Shown here: in pieces, positions 16,601 to 23,713 of the stretch
Layout of the letters: the number at the start of each line of letters is the position of its first letter
Position numbering within the stretch: position 1 is the first letter of the stretch
From: Planctomycetota bacterium
GTDB lineage: Bacteria > Planctomycetota > UBA1135 > UBA2386
Length of the DNA: 64,000 nt
Reading direction: 5' to 3'
NCBI GenBank assembly: GCA_016713175.1
Contig: JADJPQ010000008.1
Coordinates: 1-64,000, forward strand
The notes under the pieces: model-generated
Told to the model about the DNA's origin: nothing
What the model saw: only the letters and a program-made list of their open reading frames with translations
The model's database searches: none
Program-made: the position numbers and the translations under genes

Positions 16601-19114
16601 TGGCGCGCGCTCTGCGACGAGAGTCCGTCTGCGACCCGGATCGCAGCCGGCATCGTCGACCCGATTGTCTTGCAGTCAGGTGCGCGCACCGTGCTGGATT
16701 ACGGTTGCGGCAAGAAGGCGCGCAGCGCCCGCACCTTCGCCGCGGCCGGCATGCTCACGCTCGGCTTCGACCCAGGTGCCGGCGTTGCGCAGCGGTGGCT
16801 GGAACTTGGCGACCTGCCGGCCGGGCTGCGCCTGACCGACGACCGCGAAGAAGTCCTGGCGGCCGGCCCGTTCGATGCGGTCGTCTGCACGTTGGTGCTG
16901 TGCGAGTGGCCGGACGGTCCCGACTACGAGCGCATGCTCGGCGACCTGCGCAGCGCCGTTCGCACTGGTGGCACGGTCGTCGTGACCATCTGCAACCCGT
17001 TCGCGACGTTCGGCGGCCCGACGCCGCTGCACCGTCACCGCGACCTGCCAGCCGGCGCGAGCTACGAGGACTGCTTCGTCTACACGGAGAACGGCGAGAC
17101 CGGGGCTGGCCGCGGCGAGTTCCACCGGCCGCTTCGACGGATCGAACGCGACCTGCTCAGGCACGGGCTCGTGGTCGAGCGACGCGTCGAGAGTGAATCT
17201 GTGGATCTCGAACGATTCGAGCCGGCCACCGACTTCCTCACTCTGGTTTGTCGCCCCATCGCGGTCGCTCCCGATGGCGTCCGGGTCGATCTGGTGATCC
17301 GGACGTGCGCGATGGAGGCCGAGACGATCGAACGACAGGTCGAGCACCTTGTCGGACAGCTCGAAGGTCCTCGCGTCTTCCAGGAGCGGGTGCTCGCGAT
17401 CGACTCACGCCGGGACGGATTCGTGCGGCAGCACGCCCCCAGTGACACTGCGTCACTGTTGGAGGCGGCCCAGCGGCTGGTCCGTCGTGGCTGGATCGAT
17501 CGGGTTCTGCTCGGGGCTTCCGAGGGACCCGAGTCCGCCGCAGTGATCCGCGAGTGGTTCGGACTCGACTCGACCGCTACGCACTCGATCCATGGAGCGC
17601 CGCTCGTCACGCCGCTGCAGGCAATCGCGTCGTGCAAGGCTGACTACTTGCTTCAGGTCGACTCGGACCTGCTGGTCGGACGTCGCGAACGGAATCACGA
17701 CTTCCTGGGCGAGATGATCTCGCAGTTCGAAGCTGACGATCGGGTCGTCACGGCGGCCATGAACATCGCTCGTGATGCCGAACTGCCGTTCTCGACCGGC
17801 GACGGCGGTCGGCCGTGGCGAGTTGAGGTGCGCGGCAGCCTCGTCCATCGGGAACGCCTGCTGGCAGCGCGCCCGCTACCGAACCAGCTCAGCAGCGGCA
17901 TGCCTGCCTTGTCCTGGCATCGCTCGCTGGATGAGGTCGTGCGCAGTGGTTCTCTGCGATCGATCCGGGGTGGCGGAGCGGCGACGTGGTTCGTCCACCT
18001 GCCGAACTCGTGCAAGCGACCCGTCGCGGATTGGATGCTGCTGAGCGATCTGGTGGAGAAGGGCGCGCGACCGACCCAGCAGATCGGATCTGTCGATCTT
18101 GTCGGTGGGCCGCTGGGCTGGGTGCCGAGGGTGCGCCGCGAGCCGCTCGTCTTCGTCATCACGGGCCGCAACGTCCCGCCGGGTCGCATGCGCCGATGCC
18201 TCGAATCGCTCCTGGCGCAGGAGGGCAACGACTGGGGCGCAATCGTGATCGACGATGGCTCCGATGGGCTGAGCCGCGACTACCTCGCGATGGTCCTTGC
18301 ATGGCATCGCGATCGCATCACGCTGCTACAGCCTCGGGAGCGCCGCGGTCAACTCGCCAACACTGTGCTGGCCGTGCGGCATGTGTGCGCGGACCCGGAT
18401 GCCGTCATCGTCACGCTCGACCTCGACGATGCCCTGTTGGGGCGAGACGTCGCTCGACGCATCCTGGCGGCGCATCGGAACTGTGCCGACGTCACGGTCG
18501 GGTCGATGCTGCGCACGGACAAGCACGGCGACTACCCCGTCGTGTTCGAGGAGCCGCGGCACAACCGAGGAGGCAACTGCTGGCAGCACCTGCGGACGTT
18601 CCGGAAGCGCCTGTTCGACGCGATCCCGGACCACGAGCTGCGGATCGATGGGAACTACGTCGACATCGCGGTCGACTGGGCGTTCATGCTGCCGATCGTC
18701 GAGATGGCCCGGCAGCCCGAGTGGATCCGCGAGCCGCACTACCTCTACGAGCCATCGGGCCTGGGCAAGGGTGAGGGCCGGCGCGCTCGGGAGAAGCAGA
18801 TCGGCGTCCTCACCAGTCGGCCGTCGCGAAGCTGGGCGCGCGGGAAGACTGCGTCGACCCTGGTAACTCCGGAGGTCGTGACGGCCGACCTGCTGCAGGA
18901 CGGCGCGATCCTGTTCGTTCGGCACTCGGAACGGCCATCGTTCGCCGGTTTGACGAACCAGCAGAAGCACGAGGTTGCGTTGACCGCTCGCGGGCGGGAG
19001 ATGGCCCGGGAACTCGGCCGGCCAACGGGTTGGGCAGGCGGCTCGGCTCGCCAGCAGCCCTGTTCCGCGTGCGCTGGAGACCGCCGAGTCGATCGCGGCC
19101 GGCGCAGGACTTGA
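13601..19114 (+). CDS. Giant multi-domain protein: glycosyltransferases, kinase-like, SAM methyltransferase, phosphatase (frameshifted)
   Basis: This is an 1837-residue frame with no signal peptide. Modules in order: a GT-A glycosyltransferase (residues 10-240, V-L-D-D-D-D); a second GT-like region (300-640, I-L-D-D-D); a protein-kinase-like fold (830-975) with Gly-rich G-M-G-G-E-G-V-V-F, a V-F-K lysine, H-P-K-N as catalytic loop and I-D-Y-G in place of D-F-G; a class I SAM methyltransferase (1028-1190, L-D-Y-G-C-G); a third GT-A-like region (1220-1500, V-D-S-D); a GT2 (1515-1720, I-D-D-G-S); and the start of a histidine phosphatase (1768 on, F-V-R-H-S-E-R). The frame then shifts near 19016-19045 and ends early. 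Likely role: building and trimming a modified glycan or glycolipid. Substrate unknown. Confidence 0.75.
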   Translation: MATRLRSPDARSVVALLATRGRPDLLAHRALPSILAQSRLPDRILVVVDQSPSELPDDALAEQARRLRALCRGRVRLTVMRNRRTPARASGAWNTGLDQLHRDIRQPDLVFVAVLDDDDAWEPDHLECCFSAALAGDLNMVASGLIRHETAGDPGHRHSIPSKLDARELFVRGQHIQGSNLFVRLDLLLLAGGFDERLPSCTDRDLCLRLVALEELRFGSTDRHTVHHYADPRTDRLSTPASPAKLDGLTRFFRKHGLRFDAATRTEAEARAAERFGWTPPIQLPVLVPIAPSTEPAETLDLVVGFVTDALVPAHVRGLLDDLVRLQAQPGIRLSRVVIVENGPLPDGARPLHELVSYYSAGGLPIDLVTIERQRADWERGALLDVPDMTRRRLPIAATRSILNTYVAHSALSVPGAAAWILDDDKRLSVRVDRGDGTTIERITPDVGTLLQLRQQQVDVVIGPDTDAAPLPFVATLRTQLVDLDFLLGTLAQLQPESSWPARRAGVAAERDALRDSYYDLSKTTEHLETPLLQHPADVGDAASALRWMGQKVSRLLAGESVTRPLVVQARDLPLEAATDSVQRGGSALFFNPAHLLLYPQTLARFGDQFVRRSDMLVSQLMRDQAGLRLVMHPCVGVRHDRSSTGRATLASETLLQDMLGYALYRAENELMQGRTAEQRKSPLLAWTDSELRLGVRLVRKYRDERLAALTWNAWRIFGLAGAIRSATRRLAADYPAWGGGEARAALQAIASEMDRLRSEFRPSAVAEFAERVRHSTSDAAIRGTFVSMDGLIAEYRATHAGVAIESPAFQEAREARARQVLRGALGKSPLHLLGMGGEGVVFTDERRVFKVLDLVKPRANHDTEATLCALSGKALPLKRIYLPELVTVDGQLVVSYPFEPSEPYTGGHGPELVELLRELKALGVVCRNMHPKNLRVTSTGLRLIDYGADIRPFTDADYRSMAERAWLSWRWPHRPDLEVLMRRALQDKHLPELDGFERFWRALCDESPSATRIAAGIVDPIVLQSGARTVLDYGCGKKARSARTFAAAGMLTLGFDPGAGVAQRWLELGDLPAGLRLTDDREEVLAAGPFDAVVCTLVLCEWPDGPDYERMLGDLRSAVRTGGTVVVTICNPFATFGGPTPLHRHRDLPAGASYEDCFVYTENGETGAGRGEFHRPLRRIERDLLRHGLVVERRVESESVDLERFEPATDFLTLVCRPIAVAPDGVRVDLVIRTCAMEAETIERQVEHLVGQLEGPRVFQERVLAIDSRRDGFVRQHAPSDTASLLEAAQRLVRRGWIDRVLLGASEGPESAAVIREWFGLDSTATHSIHGAPLVTPLQAIASCKADYLLQVDSDLLVGRRERNHDFLGEMISQFEADDRVVTAAMNIARDAELPFSTGDGGRPWRVEVRGSLVHRERLLAARPLPNQLSSGMPALSWHRSLDEVVRSGSLRSIRGGGAATWFVHLPNSCKRPVADWMLLSDLVEKGARPTQQIGSVDLVGGPLGWVPRVRREPLVFVITGRNVPPGRMRRCLESLLAQEGNDWGAIVIDDGSDGLSRDYLAMVLAWHRDRITLLQPRERRGQLANTVLAVRHVCADPDAVIVTLDLDDALLGRDVARRILAAHRNCADVTVGSMLRTDKHGDYPVVFEEPRHNRGGNCWQHLRTFRKRLFDAIPDHELRIDGNYVDIAVDWAFMLPIVEMARQPEWIREPHYLYEPSGLGKGEGRRAREKQIGVLTSRPSRSWARGKTASTLVTPEVVTADLLQDGAILFVRHSERPSFAGLTNQQKHEVALTARGREMARELGRPTGWAGGSARQQPCSACAGDRRVDRGRRRT

Positions 19115-19145
19115 TCCAGCGTCGATCCTGCAGACTCCGCACCTC

Positions 19146-19469
19146 ATGCGGTTCCTCGCGACCGGGCCGGAGCACTACGACGAGGTGAAGCGCCGCCTCG
19201 GCTGGACCGGGCTGATGGCGAGCTGGATGGACGGGTCGCTGCCTCAGGGCGTTCTCGTGCCCTGCGAGCAAGTCGCGCGTCAGGCGCTCGAAGCCGTGTT
19301 GGGTGCGCCCGGGACACGAGGGGTGATCGCGGTCACACACGACTTCCTCGTGATGGCGCTGCTGGCGGCCCTACGCGGCGAGCGACCGACTTCGGTTCCC
19401 TACCTCGGGGGCTTGCTGGTGAGCAGGAAGGAAGCCGAGCGGTTCCTCGGTTCGGAAGTGCTCGCATGA
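19146..19469 (+). CDS. C-terminal half of the histidine phosphatase module (after frameshift)
   Basis: These 107 codons continue the phosphatase domain started by the giant upstream frame. The same frame is open further upstream, and there it encodes the expected S-P-V-P-R-A-L-E-T-A-E-S-I segment at 19061-19099. The second catalytic His follows as V-T-H-D-F-L-V-M near residue 63. A single-base indel around 19016-19045 would restore one protein of about 1955 residues from 13601 to 19469. The ATG at 19146 is therefore probably not a real start. Its stop overlaps the next gene (ATGA). Either the assembly has an error here or the gene is newly damaged. Confidence 0.7.
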   Translation: MRFLATGPEHYDEVKRRLGWTGLMASWMDGSLPQGVLVPCEQVARQALEAVLGAPGTRGVIAVTHDFLVMALLAALRGERPTSVPYLGGLLVSRKEAERFLGSEVLA

Positions 19470-20068
19470 CCGGCAACTCCACGTCCCAGGCTCCAGCGCG
19501 ACGCAGGCTTGTCGCGGTGATCGGCGACGCGAACGTTCCAGCAGGGTCGCAGAAGGACCTGCTGTCCGAGGAGGTTGGCCGGCTACTCGTCGACGCAGGC
19601 TTCCGCGTGCTGACTGGGGGACTCGGTGGCGTGATGGAGGCCGCGTGCCGTGGTGCGCGTTCGTCGTCGCGCTACCAGTCCGGCGACACCGTCGCGGTGC
19701 TGCCCGGGCACGACCCGGCCGATGCCAACCCGTTCGTCGACGTCGTGATCCCGTCGGGTCTGGACCACGTCCGCAACTCGATCGTCGCGCACGCCGACGC
19801 GGTGATCGCGATCGGCGGTGGTGCCGGCACGATGTCCGAGATCTGCCTCGCCTGGATCTACAAGCGGCTCATCGTGGCGCTGCGCGTCGAGGGCTGGAGC
19901 GGCAAGATCGCGGACCAGCGGGTCGACGAGCGCGTGCGGTATCCGAACGAACCCGATGACCGGGTGTTCGGGGCGACGTCTGCTGCGGATGCCGTGCGCA
20001 CCGTTGTTGATCGCGTCGGGGCCTTCACGAGGCAGCACGGGACCATCCGCCGAAGGGGCACCCGGTGA
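19466..20068 (+). CDS. LOG-like Rossmann-fold protein (TIGR00725-like)
   Basis: This 200-residue cytoplasmic protein has the lysine-decarboxylase-like/LOG Rossmann fold. The signatures are G-G-L-G-G-V-M-E-A-A near residue 52 and G-G-G-A-G-T-M-S-E near residue 117. Relatives include TIGR00725 proteins of unknown function, and LOG phosphoribohydrolases, which release cytokinins from nucleotides; the exact P-G-G-x-G-T-x-x-E of LOG is replaced here by G-G-G-A-G-T-M-S-E. The start overlaps the upstream stop (ATGA), so it belongs to the glycosyltransferase operon and may act on a nucleotide or sugar-nucleotide there. Confidence 0.75.
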   Translation: MTGNSTSQAPARRRLVAVIGDANVPAGSQKDLLSEEVGRLLVDAGFRVLTGGLGGVMEAACRGARSSSRYQSGDTVAVLPGHDPADANPFVDVVIPSGLDHVRNSIVAHADAVIAIGGGAGTMSEICLAWIYKRLIVALRVEGWSGKIADQRVDERVRYPNEPDDRVFGATSAADAVRTVVDRVGAFTRQHGTIRRRGTR

Positions 20069-20140
20069 TCGTGTCACCTGCTGCAGGGTTGCCGAATGGA
20101 CCTGCGATAGCGGGCGATGGCTCGCTGAGTCGCTTCTCGA

Positions 20141-20175
20141 CCTGTGCGTGACGTTGAGTCAGTGTCGGGCCAACG
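20141..20175 (+). repeat. Intergenic TGAC-N5-GTCA element, copy 1
   Basis: The core TGACGTTGAGTCA is at 20149-20161, preceded by TGTGCG and followed by GTGTCGGGCCAACGG. It lies between the LOG-like gene and the DNA methyltransferase gene. It is the first of five intergenic copies, all in the same orientation. Confidence 0.55.
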
Positions 20176-20274
20176 GATCCAACGCAACTCCATGCGATCC
20201 GGCGCTACGCCGTGCGACTCCCCGCTGGCCGTTCGGAATCGTGAGCAGTGCCTGTATTCTGCTACTCAAAGAAC

Positions 20275-21249
20275 ATGCACCCGGCACGGCGTGAAAGACC
20301 TGTCATCGCGATCCTCAACCAGGACTGCCGCGATTGGATGCGTGCGCAGTCAGCCGGCTTGGTCGACTGCGTCGTCACGTCCCCGCCTTACAACCTGGGC
20401 ATCACGTACCAGTCCTACGAGGACAAGCTGCCCCGCGATCGATACCTCGCTTGGCTGGGCGACGTGTTCGACGACCTCCATCGAGTGCTGCGGCCGGACG
20501 GGCACTTCTTCCTGAATGTCGGCTACAGCAACACGGACCCGTGGGTTGACGTCGACGTTCTGCTGGTCGCGCGCAAGCGGTTCGTGCTGCAGAACCGAAT
20601 CTGCTGGGTGAAAAGCGTCTCGATCGACACCGAGACGTTCGGCCACTTCAAGCCTATCAGCTCGGGCCGCTACGTGACCCCGACGCACGAGATGGTGTTC
20701 CACCTGACCAAGACGGGGGACGTTCCGATCGACCGCTCGGCCGTGGGCGTTCCCTACAAGTGGAAGTCCAACCTCGACAAGCGAAGTCGCATGCGCGGTC
20801 GACTCGCCAAGAAGTTCGGCTACGCGGGGTGGCTCGATTTCGAGGCTCGTGCGCCGAAGCGCGAACGCGAGCGACTGGATCGAGAACTGGATGCGCGCGT
20901 GAAGAGGCTTGGCGTCGTGAATGATCGTCGCTGCCGCGGGAACTCCTGGTTCCTGCCCTACGACACGATCCGCGACCGCGACTCGGACAGAGGTTCGCAC
21001 CCGGCCACGTTTCCAGTGGCCCTACCCGAGATGTGCATCCGGTTGGCGGGTTGTCCTGCCGGCTCACTGGTCTTTGATCCGTTCGTCGGTAGCGGCACGA
21101 CGATGATCGCGGCGCGAGCAGCTGGCATGCTGGGCGTCGGTACTGACATCGACCGGCGCTACGTCGCACACGCCTTGAAGCGGCTGCAGCAGGCGGCGAC
21201 CGGGAACGTGAGTGAGCCGGCTGGAGTGCGCCGTCGGGCGGTCCGGTAA
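20275..21249 (+). CDS. DNA methyltransferase, beta class (solitary)
   Basis: This 324-residue enzyme methylates adenine N6 or cytosine N4. The catalytic S-P-P-Y-N motif lies near residue 36 and the SAM motif D-P-F-V-G-S-G-T-T near residue 268, which is the order of the beta class. Between them is a basic region (residues about 160-220) that probably makes the target recognition domain. I chose the ATG at 20275; a GTG at 20248 is possible, but the codons between carry a TATTCT-like stretch that looks like promoter. No cognate endonuclease flanks it except a small HNH-like gene, so it may act as an orphan or protective methylase. Confidence 0.9.
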   Translation: MHPARRERPVIAILNQDCRDWMRAQSAGLVDCVVTSPPYNLGITYQSYEDKLPRDRYLAWLGDVFDDLHRVLRPDGHFFLNVGYSNTDPWVDVDVLLVARKRFVLQNRICWVKSVSIDTETFGHFKPISSGRYVTPTHEMVFHLTKTGDVPIDRSAVGVPYKWKSNLDKRSRMRGRLAKKFGYAGWLDFEARAPKRERERLDRELDARVKRLGVVNDRRCRGNSWFLPYDTIRDRDSDRGSHPATFPVALPEMCIRLAGCPAGSLVFDPFVGSGTTMIAARAAGMLGVGTDIDRRYVAHALKRLQQAATGNVSEPAGVRRRAVR

Positions 21250-21300
21250 ACTGCGATCAAGGGGCCGACATGCTCCAGCACATCTCTCCCAAAGTGACCA

Positions 21301-21540
21301 ATGGCAAACAAGCGCAACAAGGATCAGGGCGAGCCGGTTCCGTCCTACCTCAAGCAGGACGGTTACCTCTACGTCATGCTGACCGACGCGGATGGGCGTC
21401 GGCAGGAACACGCCGTGCACATTCTGGTGGCCGAGACGTTCCTCGGTCCGGCTCCGTCTCCAGCGCATAGGGTCGTTCACAAGAACGGAAAGCTGACCGA
21501 CAACGCCGTGACGAACTTGGAGTGGCGCGTGCCAGGGTGA
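21301..21540 (+). CDS. Small HNH_3-like protein
   Basis: This 79-residue protein matches the HNH_3 type found in homing endonucleases and phage proteins: H-I-L-V-A-E-T-F-L, then V-V-H-K-N-G-K, then a final N-L-E-W. The first catalytic His is present (V-H-K-N-G replaces the usual N-H-x-D-G), so activity is uncertain. It starts 51 bases after the methyltransferase gene and may be its partner or an independent mobile endonuclease. The length is normal for a single-domain member. Confidence 0.7.
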   Translation: MANKRNKDQGEPVPSYLKQDGYLYVMLTDADGRRQEHAVHILVAETFLGPAPSPAHRVVHKNGKLTDNAVTNLEWRVPG

Positions 21541-21562
21541 TCGAGCACAGGACCACTCGCGC

Positions 21563-21600
21563 GACTGCGCGTGACATTGAGTTGCCGTCGGGCCACCGAA
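21563..21600 (+). repeat. Intergenic TGAC-N5-GTCA element, copy 2
   Basis: The core TGACATTGAGTTG (21572-21584) is imperfect on its right arm, but the flanks match copy 1: TGCGCG before it and GTCGGGCCA after it. It lies about 50 bases before the GTG start of the first gene of the efflux operon. Confidence 0.5.
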
Positions 21601-21634
21601 CTGCCTATTCGGCCAGTGCGCGAGGGAGCCCTAC

Positions 21635-22228
21635 GTGGCTCGCGCTCTCCCCTTCGCCAAGAAGCTGGAGTTCCGGTGGCACGAAACGTATGTTGCGGCC
21701 GAACTCAAGCTGAGCGGTTCCGCCGCTCGATCCAGCTACCGCGTGGTTTCCCGTCTAGGCCGTCAAGTGTCGCGTCAGGCCCGCCAGATCTCGATCTGGG
21801 CGGTTCTGTTCGTGCTCTGCCTGGGCCTTCCACGATTCCTGGTGGTCTGCACGGGGCCGCATTGCCAAGGAAGCGTTGAGTTCGTGCACGCACCGGGATC
21901 CTGCTGCCAGGATCACCACGAGGTCTCAGACGGGTGCAGTGGGCACGAACACGGCGACAACGACGCCGACGGCGGCGACTGTGGTGAGGGCGAATCTGCC
22001 GAGCCTAGTCGTTGCGGCTGCACTGACGTCGCGTTCGTGATCGACGAGGGGCCGCTCCCCGAACGCATCACGTTCGAGTTCAGCGACGCCCCGGTGGTCG
22101 CCGTGATCGATTCGTGGCCCGACTACCGGCCGACGGAGCAGCTCGCAGCGGTGCTGCCGCCTGCAACAGGTCCGCCGAGAACGGACCAACGCACCGAGCT
22201 GCTGGCTACGACCCTCCTGTTGATCTGA
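21635..22228 (+). CDS. Membrane-anchored His/Cys-rich metal-binding protein
   Basis: This 197-residue protein starts at a GTG with GAGGGAG eight bases upstream. A single hydrophobic segment (residues 53-70) is followed by a metal-ligand-rich stretch: C-T-G-P-H-C, S-C-C-Q-D-H-H, then alternating Asp/His/Cys up to about residue 128 (G-C-S-G-H-E-H-G-D). This looks like an exported metal buffer or sensor. It opens the czcCBA operon, 121 bases before czcC, which supports a role in metal handling. I know no named family for it. Confidence 0.65.
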   Translation: MARALPFAKKLEFRWHETYVAAELKLSGSAARSSYRVVSRLGRQVSRQARQISIWAVLFVLCLGLPRFLVVCTGPHCQGSVEFVHAPGSCCQDHHEVSDGCSGHEHGDNDADGGDCGEGESAEPSRCGCTDVAFVIDEGPLPERITFEFSDAPVVAVIDSWPDYRPTEQLAAVLPPATGPPRTDQRTELLATTLLLI

Positions 22229-22349
22229 GTCGACGCGCGCCCGCTGAGCCCTGTGGTTCGGCGTCTGAGGCCATTTGGCCTCACTGTGCTGCGTCGCGCG
22301 AGTGACGCGGCGTCCCGTTCGCGCGCCAACGTCACGCTCGTCGACTCTC

Positions 22350-23711
22350 ATGCATTCGATCCGTTGGGCGGCTCTGTCCGCCTTCCTCGCAGCAGGTTGC
22401 CAGACCTACGCACCTGCTCCTGTCGATCTCCAAGCACACGCGCGGCTGTTCGCCGACCGCATTCCTGACGCCGAGCTTGTCCGAGCGTTTGCCCAGTCGC
22501 TTCGGCAGCACGACCCCGCAATCCACGGGTTCGACGTCGGCGACGGCTTGTCGCTGGAAGAAGCGCGCTACGTCGCACTGCTCTTCAATCCTTCGCTGAA
22601 GGCGGTCCGAGCGCAGGCGGCGGTGGCCAAAGCAACCGCGGAACTCGCGGGGCTCTGGGAAGACCCGCAGCTCAGCGGTTCGTTCTTCTACGTGCTGGAG
22701 AACGTCTGGCAGCACAACTGGTTTGCGGGTGCCTACGTCGCGCAGACGCTGCCGATCACGGGACGCCCTGGCTTGGAAAAGGCGCTCGCCGAATCGCAAC
22801 ATGTCCAGGCGCTGATCGAAGCCCGTCGGTCCGAGGCGGATGTGCTCAACCGGCTCGATGCTGCCTGGGCTCGCCTCTCCGCTGCGCGACTCCGCGTCGG
22901 CCTGTTGGCGGAACTCGTGCAGCGACTGTCGGACCTCGAACAAGTCGCGTCGAGACTGGCCGCATCCCAGGCACTGACGCAACTCGAAGCTCGCGCGTTC
23001 ACGTTGGCCAGGATTCGTCACCAAGCCGACCTCGTGGTGGCGCGTGGTGGAGCACAAGGCGCAGAGCTGGGGCTGCGCGAGTTGCTCGGCATGCCGCCGG
23101 AGTTGGAGCTGCGTCTCGAACCCAGTTTGTCGACTGCAGAGCGAGTTCCTGCGGCGGAGCAGCGTGCGCAGCTGATGCAGAGTCCTCTCGTCGATCTTGC
23201 CAAGCGCGAACACGATGTCGCCGAACGCGGGCTGCAACTCGCCATCCGCAAGCAGTGGCCGGAGCTGTGGATTCAGCCCGGATGGCAAGAGGAAGACGCC
23301 CAGCCGCGGCCTGCCTTCGGCTTCTCGCTGCCGATCCCGCTGTGGAACGCGAATGCGCAGGAGATCGCCGAGAAGCGCGCAGCCCGGACCGCAGCCGAGG
23401 AATTGCTCAAGCAGCGATTCGAGACCGCCGCGCACGCGCTTGCCCAGGCGAACACACGTCGGCGCGTGGCTGCCGAGCAGCGGCGCATCATCGCCGCCGA
23501 GTTGCTCCCGCTGACCGAGCGTCAGGTCGCGGACGCCAAGCGTCTCGCGGACCTTGGCCAACTCGACACGTTGCTGATCCTCGATGCCGTGACGCGCGCC
23601 TACGAGGCGCAGCTTGCCGCCGTCGCTTCTGCCGAGACCGAGGCCGAGGCCACGGTCGAACTGAACTCGCTTTTCTGGCCGTCGCTGACGGCCCCAGCCA
23701 AGGAGGAATGA
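22350..23711 (+). CDS. czcC: RND efflux outer-membrane factor, CzcC-like lipoprotein
   Basis: This 453-residue TolC-family protein forms the outer-membrane channel of the tripartite pump. I chose the ATG at 22350 because it yields a lipoprotein signal peptide ending in L-A-A-G-C; an upstream TTG frame lacks a signal. Two long helical OEP repeats follow (residues about 90-270 and 290-445), rich in Ala, Gln and Leu as is usual. The stop TGA overlaps the start region of czcB, with AGGAGG at 23701-23706 serving the next gene. All three pump parts are encoded in order. Confidence 0.88.
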   Translation: MHSIRWAALSAFLAAGCQTYAPAPVDLQAHARLFADRIPDAELVRAFAQSLRQHDPAIHGFDVGDGLSLEEARYVALLFNPSLKAVRAQAAVAKATAELAGLWEDPQLSGSFFYVLENVWQHNWFAGAYVAQTLPITGRPGLEKALAESQHVQALIEARRSEADVLNRLDAAWARLSAARLRVGLLAELVQRLSDLEQVASRLAASQALTQLEARAFTLARIRHQADLVVARGGAQGAELGLRELLGMPPELELRLEPSLSTAERVPAAEQRAQLMQSPLVDLAKREHDVAERGLQLAIRKQWPELWIQPGWQEEDAQPRPAFGFSLPIPLWNANAQEIAEKRAARTAAEELLKQRFETAAHALAQANTRRRVAAEQRRIIAAELLPLTERQVADAKRLADLGQLDTLLILDAVTRAYEAQLAAVASAETEAEATVELNSLFWPSLTAPAKEE

Positions 23712-23713
23712 CC

